DNA from: Acidaminococcaceae bacterium | GTDB taxonomy: Bacteria > Bacillota > Negativicutes > Acidaminococcales > Acidaminococcaceae | Assembly: GCA_944390935.1 (NCBI GenBank) | Contig: CALXRU010000010.1 | Coordinates: forward strand, 1-58,521 | Length of the DNA stretch: 58,521 bases | Reading direction: 5' to 3' | In this document: positions 9,053 through 15,632 of the stretch, piece after piece | Position numbering within the stretch: position 1 is the stretch's first letter | Layout of the letters: the number at the start of each line of letters is the position of its first letter | Program-made: the position numbers and the translations under genes | The notes under the pieces: generated by a model | What the model saw: the letters and a program-made list of their open reading frames with translations, nothing else | Database searches by the model: none | Told to the model about the DNA's origin: nothing

Positions 9053-9083
9053 GTAAAAGCGGGCTCCCGCGCAGGAAGCCCGC
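9053..9083 (-). terminator. Attenuating terminator between binding protein and permease
   Basis: GCGGGCT / AGCCCGC stem with an 11-base loop, followed on the minus strand by TTTTACTG. It lies between the binding-protein gene and the permease gene of one transport operon, where partial termination would set a high binding-protein to permease ratio. Confidence 0.65.
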
Positions 9084-9093
9084 AATGAACCTT

Positions 9094-10089
9094 TTATTTT
9101 GCTTCCGCTTCTTTTAAAACTTCTTCCGGAATGGTATAGCCGAGGCGGTCAGCAACAGCCTTGTTGATGGTAACTTTAAACTGTTTCTGGGTTTCAACCG
9201 CCATGTCCGCCGGTTTGGCTTCGCCCTTCAAAATTTTGGCTGCCATTTCGCCGGTCTGCTTGCCAAGTTCGTAATAATCAATGCCGATAACAGCCACGCT
9301 GCCTTCGGTATCCGGCCAGCCGCAGGTCATAACCAGTTTGGCAGGCTCGGTAACGCTGATTAAAGTCGGCACTGCCGATGCCATTACGTTATCGGTCGGC
9401 AGGTACAGGCAGTCGATATCGCCGATAATGCTCTGCGCCGCCTGCTGGATATCGTTTACGCTGGAAACGGTTGCTTCCTTAATTTCCACGCCTCGTTCAG
9501 CAGCATATTTTTTCAGCAAATCCACCTGCATCTGGCTGTTAACCTCGCTGGAGGAATAAATAGTACCTACTACTTTGGCATCAGGCACAAGCTTCAGCAG
9601 CAAATCAAGCTGTTCTTTAATCGGGTTCATATCGCTGGTGCCGGTAACATTGCCGCCCGGTTTATCATTTTTTGCCACCAGTTTGGCAGCTTCGTAATCT
9701 GTAACGGCCGTTGCCACAATGGGGATATCCTTCGTAGCGTTGGCACAAGTCTGCGCTGCCGGAGTGGCAATAGCGCAAATCAAATCAACTTTATTGCTTA
9801 CAAAACGGTGGGCAATGTTCTGCAAATTGCTCTGGTCTGCCTGAGCGTTGTGCTTATCAAAGGTAATGTTCTCGCCTTCTTTAAAGCCGTTTGCTGCAAG
9901 GCCGTCCACAAAGCCTTTGTTGGCAGCGTCCAGCGACGCATGTTCAACTAATTGTACAATGCCGACATTTGCAGTTTTCTTTGCTGCCGTTTCTTCTTTT
10001 TTATCGCCGCCGCAGCCGCCAAGTACGCCCGCAGCCATAGTCAAAGCCAATGCTGCAGCCAGGGCACGCATTTTTTTGGATAACATCAT
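9094..10089 (-). CDS. ABC substrate-binding lipoprotein (TrpX-like, PF04392), copy 1
   Basis: A 331-residue exported lipoprotein with a lipobox GVLGGC near residue 26 followed by a charged linker GDKKEETAAKK. The body has the PF04392 pattern: GIVQLVEHASLD, a long FKEGENITFD segment, DLICAIATPAAQ, GTSDMNPIKEQLDLL and GIDYYELGKQTGEMA. It is strongly similar to the gene just upstream, so the pair is a tandem duplication. The clearest difference lies in the late segment MTCGWPDTEGSVAVIG. Family members have been linked to tryptophan or tyrosine uptake; substrate not provable here. Confidence 0.87.
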   Translation of the reverse strand: MMLSKKMRALAAALALTMAAGVLGGCGGDKKEETAAKKTANVGIVQLVEHASLDAANKGFVDGLAANGFKEGENITFDKHNAQADQSNLQNIAHRFVSNKVDLICAIATPAAQTCANATKDIPIVATAVTDYEAAKLVAKNDKPGGNVTGTSDMNPIKEQLDLLLKLVPDAKVVGTIYSSSEVNSQMQVDLLKKYAAERGVEIKEATVSSVNDIQQAAQSIIGDIDCLYLPTDNVMASAVPTLISVTEPAKLVMTCGWPDTEGSVAVIGIDYYELGKQTGEMAAKILKGEAKPADMAVETQKQFKVTINKAVADRLGYTIPEEVLKEAEAK

Positions 10090-10135
10090 TATCAGTTCAG
10101 TCCTTCCCTCTGGTAAACTTTTGCATTTAATGCGG

Positions 10136-11134
10136 TTATTTTACAATTTCCGCATTTTGCAGCACGTCCTGCGGGATGGTTATGCCAAGGCGTTTTGCGC
10201 CCGCTTCGTTAACGACGGTTTTAAACTGCTTCTGAGTCTGAATTGCCATCTCTGCCGGTTTGGCTTCGCCTTTTAAAATTTGGGCTGCCATCTCGCCGGT
10301 TTCCTTACCCAGCTGGTAGTAATCAATGCCCAGCGTTGCAAGACCGCCCGCCTTTACCTGGCCTTCTTCGCCGCAGATAACCGCAAGCCCTGCGTTATCC
10401 GTAACTGAAACCAAAGTCGGAATAGAAGATGCAAGAACATTGTCAGTAGGCACGTAAACCACGTCAACCTTCCCTACAAGGCTCTGCGCTGCCTGCTGAA
10501 TATCGTTTACCGTAGAAACCGTTGCTTCCACAACATTGACGCCCCGTTCAGCAGCCGCTTTTTTCATAATTTCAACCTGCATTTGAGAATTTACTTCGCT
10601 GGAGCAATAAATAGTACCGATGGTTTTAGCGTCGGGCACAATCTTCAGCAGCAAATCAACCTGTTCCTTAATCGGGTTCATATCGCTGGTGCCGGTAACG
10701 TTAGCGCCCGGTTTTTCATTGCTTACAACAAGTTTGGCCGCTTCATAATCCGTAACAGCGGTTGCCACAATGGGGATATCCTTCGTGGCGTTGGCCATAA
10801 CCTGCGCCGCCGGTGTAGCAATAGCGCAAATCAGGTCCACCTTGTTGTTGACAAAACGGTGGGCAATGTTCTGTAAATTGCTCTGGTCTGCCTGAGCGTT
10901 CTGTCTGTCGAAAGCAATATTCTCGTTTTCTTTGAAGCCTTTGTCCGCCAGGCCGTCTACAAAGCCTTTATTGGCGGCGTCAAGCGCACTGTGTTCTACC
11001 AGTTGTACAATGCCTACGTTTAACTGCGCTTTACTTCCTGCTTCCTGTTTTTCGCCGCCGCAACCCGCCAGAAGCCCCAATGCCAAAAGCAAGGCTGCGC
11101 CTGCAGCAAATTTTTTCAAACTTCTTTTTTTCAT
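10136..11134 (-). CDS. ABC substrate-binding lipoprotein (TrpX-like, PF04392), copy 2
   Basis: A 332-residue lipoprotein with signal MKKRSLKKFAAGAALLLALG and lipobox LLAGC. I start at the ATG at 11134 (GGAAGG about 9-10 bases upstream), which gives a normal signal peptide; an upstream in-frame codon at 11173 would add an implausible leader. It is close to its downstream paralogue over most of its length, but the segment ICGEEGQVKAGGLATLG differs, so the two may bind different ligands for one permease. First gene of the operon binding protein 2, binding protein 1, permease, ATPase, HAD. Confidence 0.87.
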   Translation of the reverse strand: MKKRSLKKFAAGAALLLALGLLAGCGGEKQEAGSKAQLNVGIVQLVEHSALDAANKGFVDGLADKGFKENENIAFDRQNAQADQSNLQNIAHRFVNNKVDLICAIATPAAQVMANATKDIPIVATAVTDYEAAKLVVSNEKPGANVTGTSDMNPIKEQVDLLLKIVPDAKTIGTIYCSSEVNSQMQVEIMKKAAAERGVNVVEATVSTVNDIQQAAQSLVGKVDVVYVPTDNVLASSIPTLVSVTDNAGLAVICGEEGQVKAGGLATLGIDYYQLGKETGEMAAQILKGEAKPAEMAIQTQKQFKTVVNEAGAKRLGITIPQDVLQNAEIVK

Positions 11135-11335
11135 AATATCCATCCTTCCATTCTGCAAAATACCCCTCAACAAAAAACAATACTACTATTTTATCATCTA
11201 TTTTACCATTTATCCGCATAAAAAACAAACTCCATTAAACAAAATTTTAAAATTTTCTGCCAATTAGTGTGCGATTGTATACGTTTTGAGGACAATTCAA
11301 TAAAAATAGCCCTCCAAAATAAAATCTCATACAGA

Positions 11336-11364
11336 TTGACAGCTTTTTATTTATCCTGCATAAT
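11336..11364 (+). promoter_or_regulatory. Promoter of the small-toxin mRNA
   Basis: TTGACA-N17-CATAAT, a nearly perfect sigma-70 type promoter. The transcript should start about 11371 and run to the terminator at 11543 (about 170 nt). Its 5' end can fold as AGCCG (11370-11374) with CGGCT (11385-11389) just before the ribosome site, and CCGTGA (11372-11377) can instead pair with TCACGG (11496-11501) at the 3' end. Confidence 0.8.
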
Positions 11365-11397
11365 AGAAAAGCCGTGACTCTTTCCGGCTGGAAGGAG

Positions 11398-11429
11398 GTG
11401 CACAATTGAGTGATAGTTTCTATTCTTTC
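11398..11429 (+). repeat. Direct repeats DRa and DRb, toxin copy
   Basis: DRa GTGCACAATTGA (11398-11409) covers the end of the ribosome site and the TTG start; DRb TTTCTATTCTTTC (11417-11429) lies in the early coding region. Both recur exactly, in the same order, at 11552-11563 and 11573-11585 inside the antisense RNA gene, which makes the two RNAs complementary at these places. Confidence 0.85.
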
Positions 11430-11495
11430 ATTATATCTGTCGCAGCAAGTATAGCCGGCTACTATATTTGCAAGTGGCTGGACAGATATCTGTAA
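11406..11495 (+). CDS. Type I toxin-like peptide, 29 residues (Fst/TxpA-like)
   Basis: A 29-codon frame from TTG to TAA, preceded by GGAGG seven bases upstream. The peptide starts MSDSFYSF, continues with a hydrophobic stretch (IISVAASIAGYYIC) and ends with a charged KWLDRYL. One transmembrane helix plus a short charged tail is the layout of Fst, TxpA and other type I toxins. It has its own strong promoter and terminator, and a convergent antisense RNA covers its ribosome site and start by direct-repeat complementarity. Known family members insert in the inner membrane and depolarise it. The coding call rests on context and ribosome site; toxicity is inference. An alternative is a benign small membrane protein with antisense control. 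Confidence 0.75.
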   Translation: MSDSFYSFIISVAASIAGYYICKWLDRYL

Positions 11496-11510
11496 TCACG
11501 GTCAGCACAT

Positions 11511-11544
11511 AAAAAACCCGGGAGCGGCCACTCCCGGGTTTTTC
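11511..11544. terminator. Shared bidirectional terminator of toxin mRNA and antisense RNA
   Basis: CCCGGGAG / CTCCCGGG stem (8 bp, perfect) with loop CGGCCA, flanked by six A on the left and TTTTTC on the right, so it terminates in both directions. The loops of the two RNAs are mutually complementary and contain the palindrome GGCC, suited to a kissing contact. Confidence 0.9.
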
Positions 11545-11590
11545 TTTTGATGTGCACAATTGAACAACATCTTTTCTATTCTTTCTTCGT
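11512..11590 (-). ncRNA. Antitoxin antisense RNA (RNA II-like)
   Basis: Predicted RNA of about 80 nt, transcribed convergently to the toxin mRNA and ending at the common terminator. Because DRa and DRb are repeated in the same orientation, this RNA is complementary to the toxin ribosome site/start (12 of 12 bases) and early coding region (13 of 13), as well as to the terminator hairpin. This is the arrangement of the par locus of pAD1 (RNA I/RNA II). Ends are predicted from the promoter and terminator. Confidence 0.72.
11552..11585 (-). repeat. Direct repeats DRa and DRb, antisense copy
   Basis: Second exact copies of GTGCACAATTGA (11552-11563) and TTTCTATTCTTTC (11573-11585), spaced 9 bases apart rather than 7. 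Transcribed on the minus strand they pair with the toxin mRNA. Confidence 0.85.
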
Positions 11591-11596
11591 GCTTTT

Positions 11597-11625
11597 ATTA
11601 TAGCACGGGTTATTTAGAAAAGCAA
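11597..11625 (-). promoter_or_regulatory. Promoter of the antisense RNA
   Basis: On the minus strand TTGCTT-N17-TATAAT: a perfect -10 and a partial -35 at ideal spacing. It lies directly after the stop codon of the SorC-type regulator gene. Confidence 0.7.
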
Positions 11626-11645
11626 ACATTAAAAACTTTATGTTT

Positions 11646-12557
11646 TTATCCCTGCAATACTTTGCGGGCTATGTCTTCGGTTACGATGAGGTGCGTTACA
11701 AGTCCGGTGCGCAGTGCACCCAGCACCGCTTTGCTGCCCGCCGTCAGCCCGATGGCTATTACTTTAGGCGTTTGCCCAAGCGTTTTCAGCGGTATACGCA
11801 CGGCAAAATCGCCTGCGCCGCTGATAAATTCGCCGCGCACATTAAAATAGTACGAAAGTAAACTGCCAACTGCCTGCTGGCGTTCCAGCGCGTCCTCAAA
11901 ACGCAGCGCCGTTGCTTCGTCCGGCACGCTCGGGTAAGCGCGTATTTCTGCCAGCGCCGCCGTTGCTGTCTGCCACAGCTGCGCCGCCTGCTTAAAGTTT
12001 TCCGTGCTTTCAACGGCGTCGCGTGCCTCGCTGCTGTCGGGGAAAGCTTCCGCATCCAGCCAGAAGGCTTCACGCCCGCTGCCTGCTAAAAGCTGCGACA
12101 GCTCGTTAACGCGATAACCGCGGTTTGGTATCGCCGTTTTGCCGATGAGCGGAAAAATTTTGCCAATGCCTTTCATCCCGCCGTCCAGCGCCATCTTGGC
12201 AGCCACTTCGCCAAGCGTGTAGCCCCAGCCAAGCCCGACGGCTTTTTCGCCGCGCAGCACTTCTTCCAGATACACGGCGCTGTGGCGCAAAAGTTCATCA
12301 CGCGGGGCGTTGGGCAGAACAATGCCGCCCTTAATACCAAAACGCTGCCCCAAAAGTTTTAACAGTTCTGCATCGCCTGCAGCCGGTGGACGGATTTCGA
12401 TATGGACAATGCCTGCTTCGCGCGCGTGCGCCAGCATTTTGCTGACCTGCGGACGCGATACGCCGATTTTTGCCGCCACTTGTGCCTGCGTCAGACCGTC
12501 TTCATAATAAAGGCGCGCCACCTGCACCAGCGCGGCAAGTTCTTTATCGGTCAGCAA
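11646..12557 (-). CDS. SorC/LsrR-type sugar-binding transcriptional regulator
   Basis: A 303-residue regulator: an N-terminal helix-turn-helix (DGLTQAQVAAKIGVSRPQVSKMLAHARE, about residues 20-47) followed by a SorC-type effector domain related to sugar-phosphate isomerases, with GWGYTLGEVA and a late GLTAGSKAVLGALRTG. Family members bind a phosphorylated sugar and control their own catabolic operon. It is the last gene of the DhaL-DhaK-LsrF-VOC operon; its TTG start directly follows the stop of the VOC gene (zero spacing), so translation is likely coupled. The likely effector is the phosphorylated product of the DhaKL-type kinase. Confidence 0.88.
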   Translation of the reverse strand: MLTDKELAALVQVARLYYEDGLTQAQVAAKIGVSRPQVSKMLAHAREAGIVHIEIRPPAAGDAELLKLLGQRFGIKGGIVLPNAPRDELLRHSAVYLEEVLRGEKAVGLGWGYTLGEVAAKMALDGGMKGIGKIFPLIGKTAIPNRGYRVNELSQLLAGSGREAFWLDAEAFPDSSEARDAVESTENFKQAAQLWQTATAALAEIRAYPSVPDEATALRFEDALERQQAVGSLLSYYFNVRGEFISGAGDFAVRIPLKTLGQTPKVIAIGLTAGSKAVLGALRTGLVTHLIVTEDIARKVLQG

Positions 12558-12875
12558 TTATTTTACTTCTTCCATTAATTCCATCAAAATGCCGTCCTTC
12601 ATGATAAAGGCGATGCGGGTATGTTCGTCTGCCATCCACGGTTCTACAACCACGCGGTTGGCTTTCAGCTGCTCGTCCATGTCGTCTACCATAAAGGCAA
12701 CGTGCACCATGGTTTGCAGTTCCTGCGGCAGCGGGGTGTCTTTTTCAAAACGCAGGTATTCAATGCCGAACTCATTGGTTTCGGGCGGTACGATGTGCGT
12801 TTTAATGCCTTCGGCATAAATGCTGCCTTCCATTACTTTATCGGTTGGTACACCAACGTGTACATATTTTTTCAT
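12558..12875 (-). CDS. Small VOC/glyoxalase-like protein
   Basis: A 105-residue protein with a betaalphabetabetabeta pattern like half a vicinal-oxygen-chelate fold: KYVHVGVPTDKV at the start, MVHVAFMVDD in the middle and MKDGILMELMEE at the end. It has potential metal ligands (His6, His33, His58, terminal Glu) but no closer family that I recognise. It is 3 bp from the LsrF-like gene and abuts the regulator gene, so it belongs to this catabolic operon. An isomerase or epimerase acting on the same ketose phosphate is plausible; unproven. Confidence 0.7.
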   Translation of the reverse strand: MKKYVHVGVPTDKVMEGSIYAEGIKTHIVPPETNEFGIEYLRFEKDTPLPQELQTMVHVAFMVDDMDEQLKANRVVVEPWMADEHTRIAFIMKDGILMELMEEVK

Positions 12876-12878
12876 CCG

Positions 12879-13754
12879 TCAGTCCTCCTTCATCAGCTGG
12901 TAAGCTTTATAGGCTTCTTCAGGTTTTGCACCTTCGTGGATAACCATGCGGATTGCCTTCAGCATGGCAACCGGGCTTTCTGCCTGCAATACGTTGCGGC
13001 CCATGTCTACGCCGGCAGCGCCCTCGCTGATGGCACGGTAAGCCATTTTAAGCGCGTCAAGCTCCGGCACTTTTTTGCCGCCCGCGATAACGATAGGTAC
13101 CGGGCAGGCTGCGGTAATCTGCTCGAAATTTTCGCAGTAGTAGGTTTTAATAATATGCGCGCCGAGCTCTGAAAGCAGGCGGGTTGCCAGTGCAAAATAG
13201 CGCGTGGTGCGTTCCATTTCCTTGCCGACGGCAACAACGCCCAGCACGGGGATGCCGTAACGCTCGCCCGCATCTACGGTACGCACCAAATTGTTCAGCG
13301 AACCAAGCTCGCCGTCAGCACCGACAAAGCACTGTACTGCCATGCAGGAGGCGTTCATGCGGATAGCGTCTTCAATGCCGACGCCGATAACGCCGTGGCT
13401 CATGTCGTCTTTCAGCACGGAATTATCAGCCGTGCAGCGCAGGGCAATCGCCTTGCGGCAGTCGGGCGGTACGCAGGCACGCAATGCGCCGCGCGTCGCC
13501 ATCAGGCAGTCCGCATATTCCATCAGCTTCGGAATCACCAGGTCAAGGCGTTCCAAACCGGCGGTGCTGCCCATAATATAGCCATGGTCAAACGCCAGCA
13601 TAATGGTGCGGCCGTCAGCAGCAAAAATCTGAGACAGCCTTGTTTTCATGCCCCATTCGGCGTGGCCCATGCCCTTAACGTGAAAGGTCTGCGCAGGCGG
13701 CTTAATGCCGATGCCGTAGTCCTTTGCGATAATGTTTCCTTCTTTATCTGCCAT
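12879..13754 (-). CDS. lsrF: LsrF-like class I aldolase/thiolase (DeoC/FbaB family)
   Basis: A 291-residue TIM-barrel protein, the same length as E. coli LsrF and co-linear with it: WGMKTRLSQIF, MLAFDHGYIMG, CLMATRGALR, the Schiff-base lysine segment HIIKTYYCENFEQI, CPVPIVIAGGKK and GVDMGRNVLQ. LsrF moves an acetyl group from the phosphorylated AI-2 breakdown product to CoA; FbaB-type relatives are aldolases. Here there are no lsrACDB or lsrK genes nearby; instead a DhaKL-type kinase is upstream. I infer cleavage of a phosphorylated ketose made by that kinase. The homology is sure, the substrate is not. Confidence 0.85.
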   Translation of the reverse strand: MADKEGNIIAKDYGIGIKPPAQTFHVKGMGHAEWGMKTRLSQIFAADGRTIMLAFDHGYIMGSTAGLERLDLVIPKLMEYADCLMATRGALRACVPPDCRKAIALRCTADNSVLKDDMSHGVIGVGIEDAIRMNASCMAVQCFVGADGELGSLNNLVRTVDAGERYGIPVLGVVAVGKEMERTTRYFALATRLLSELGAHIIKTYYCENFEQITAACPVPIVIAGGKKVPELDALKMAYRAISEGAAGVDMGRNVLQAESPVAMLKAIRMVIHEGAKPEEAYKAYQLMKED

Positions 13755-13765
13755 AACGCTTCACC

Positions 13766-14758
13766 TTAGTTTCTGTAATACGGGGTACGGCACGGTGCGT
13801 TCCACAGTTTGGTCAGTTCGTCGTCCATGCGCGCAATAAACATCTGGAAACCTGCGGTTTCCTGAACGGTAAGCAGTTCGCCGACATGGCTTGCAACTAC
13901 TTCAATGCCTTTTTCCGCAAGGTATTTGTGGCATTTGCGGTAAACAATCAGCTGTTCCATCAAAGTGGTTGCGCCGCTGCCGTTAATGATAACCATCAGT
14001 TTTTCGCCGCTCTTAACGTCAAGGTCTTTCAAAAGCGCGTCCATCATAATAACGGCGGTTTCGTCCGCGGATTTCATCGGCATGCTGCCGCCGCCGCCTT
14101 CGCCGTGCTGGCCCATGCCAACTTCCATCATGCCGTCTTCAATGTGGGCAATTTCCATGCCGGTTGCCGGATGGGTTGCGCCTACGCAAGCAACGGCGAT
14201 GGTTGCCATGTTATCGGCAAAACGCTGTGCAATAGCGGCAACTTCTTCAAGGGATTTGCCCTGAGCAGCTGCTGCACCGGCGATTTTGTACAGAGGAATG
14301 CAGCCTACCAGACCGCGGCGGTCATCGGCGTTGGAGCGCGGTGCGTTGGCAACGTCTTCCTGCGTAACAACCTTGGCAACATTAATGCCCAGTTTTTTAA
14401 CCTGTTTCATCGTCAGGTTGCCGGTCAGCATATCACCGGCGTGGTTCAACACAACAAACAGTACGCCGTGGCCTTTGTCCGCCATTTTAATAGCCTCAAC
14501 GCAGGACTGCGGGCCGGGCGCAGCAAAAATATTGCCTGCAACGGAAATATCAATCATGCCCTCACCGACAAAACCGCTGATAGCAGGCTCATGGCCGGTG
14601 CCGCCAAGGGTTACGATGGTAACGCGGTCAGCATCTTTTAATTTTTTGTTCACAACAAGGTTGCCGTCTTCCAGAGAAACAATGTCGGAATTGCTCAGCG
14701 CAAGGCCTTCCAGAAGCTCCGCAGTTAAATTTTCAGGGTCATTGATAAATTTTTTCAT
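13766..14758 (-). CDS. dhaK: Dihydroxyacetone kinase-type subunit DhaK
   Basis: A 330-residue DhaK-fold protein. The substrate-binding histidine lies in GMGQHGEGG (family: GIHGEPG), and VTLGGTGHEP corresponds to the GGGSGHEP loop. The segment LNHAGDMLTGNLT replaces the usual KNYTGD, so the substrate pocket differs from that of true DHA kinases. DhaK-like kinases for erythrulose and other short ketoses are known, which fits the neighbouring aldolase. It is 42 bp downstream of dhaL; no DhaM phosphotransfer protein is encoded in this window. Confidence 0.85.
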   Translation of the reverse strand: MKKFINDPENLTAELLEGLALSNSDIVSLEDGNLVVNKKLKDADRVTIVTLGGTGHEPAISGFVGEGMIDISVAGNIFAAPGPQSCVEAIKMADKGHGVLFVVLNHAGDMLTGNLTMKQVKKLGINVAKVVTQEDVANAPRSNADDRRGLVGCIPLYKIAGAAAAQGKSLEEVAAIAQRFADNMATIAVACVGATHPATGMEIAHIEDGMMEVGMGQHGEGGGGSMPMKSADETAVIMMDALLKDLDVKSGEKLMVIINGSGATTLMEQLIVYRKCHKYLAEKGIEVVASHVGELLTVQETAGFQMFIARMDDELTKLWNAPCRTPYYRN

Positions 14759-14800
14759 TCTTACAACCTCCGTTAAAATATTTTTGCAAACTTTCGTTGA

Positions 14801-15427
14801 TTATTCCTTAATGCCTTTGGCAAGTCCGGCGAAGAAAATCGCCATCGAAACAGCGCCCGGGTCCTTATGGCCGATGCTGCGCTCGCCTACGTTTTTAGCA
14901 CGCCCGAATTTTGCCACCATATCTGCGGTAGCGTCTGCGCCTTTTTGTGCTGCTTCGGCAGCCGCCGCCAAAATCGTTTCAAGGCTGCCTTCAGTTTCGG
15001 CAATCGCCGCCACGGCGGGATAAAAAGCGTCAACCAGAGTTTTGTCGCCTTCTTTAGCCTTGCTTACGTCCATAAAATCTTCCTTGGCCTGCGCAAACAT
15101 ACGCTTAAATTCGATATCGGTCAGCTCCTGCTGGTCGTCGATGCCATCAGCCATACCGGCAAAAATAGTGCCCCACAGCGGGCCGCTGCTTCCTGCGTTG
15201 ACAGCCATGCACGCGTCGCCGATGCCTTCCAGAAGCAGGTTCATGGTAGCAACGGTGATATCGTCGGCGTGTGTTCTTAAAATATCGGCAATATGCCCGA
15301 TGGCAATGCCGTGGTCGCCGTCACCGGCAACGCCGTCCAGCTCGCACAGGTACTGCACGTTGTTTTTCAGGTCAATCGCTGCGGTGTGCAGCATTTTACG
15401 TAATACGGGTAAAGTTAAAACGTACAT
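14801..15427 (-). CDS. dhaL: Dihydroxyacetone kinase-type subunit DhaL
   Basis: A 208-residue all-alpha nucleotide-binding subunit. The Mg-ADP aspartates lie in LDGVAGDGDHGIAIG, with NAGSSGPLWGTIFAGMA as the adenine-side helix and GDKTLVDAFYPAV as the other signature. It partners DhaK in a two-part kinase. It is the first gene of the operon, with a clear upstream promoter and GAGGTGAAAG before the ATG. Whether it uses ATP or PEP-derived phosphate (DhaM) cannot be told from here. Confidence 0.9.
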   Translation of the reverse strand: MYVLTLPVLRKMLHTAAIDLKNNVQYLCELDGVAGDGDHGIAIGHIADILRTHADDITVATMNLLLEGIGDACMAVNAGSSGPLWGTIFAGMADGIDDQQELTDIEFKRMFAQAKEDFMDVSKAKEGDKTLVDAFYPAVAAIAETEGSLETILAAAAEAAQKGADATADMVAKFGRAKNVGERSIGHKDPGAVSMAIFFAGLAKGIKE

Positions 15428-15461
15428 TCTTTCACCTCATTATATTAATATTGATAGTTCC

Positions 15462-15490
15462 ATTTTAACACCTGCCGGAACATTTGTAAA
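15462..15490 (-). promoter_or_regulatory. Promoter of the dhaL-dhaK-lsrF operon
   Basis: TTTACA-N17-TAAAAT on the minus strand, ending 35 bp before the dhaL start. A TATAAT nearer the gene (15440-15446) lacks a suitable -35 and overlaps the expected 5' UTR. Confidence 0.55.
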
Positions 15491-15512
15491 TTAATTTTCA
15501 GATAATTTAACG

Positions 15513-15561
15513 TAAAAAAGAACTGCACTGCTATAGCTTTTAAACCATAGCGGGCAGTTCT
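15513..15561 (-). terminator. Terminator after the TonB-dependent receptor gene
   Basis: AGAACTGC / GCAGTTCT outer stem and GCTAT / ATAGC inner stem, followed on the minus strand by TTTTTTACG. It ends the chaN-like/receptor transcript before the dha operon promoter. Confidence 0.75.
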
Positions 15562-15632
15562 AAAAAAGGAGAAAGGATGAATTTAAAATTTACTGTTTTT
15601 AACTTTTAAATCCTTCGCTTGCGCGGATATTA

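Noticed and set aside
11135..11335. T-box or other riboswitch upstream of the TrpX-like genes
   Set aside because: The conserved T-box AGGGTGGAACCGCG sequence is missing and no terminator hairpin is present in the leader; only AT-rich DNA and a small AAAATTTTAAAATTTT palindrome are seen.
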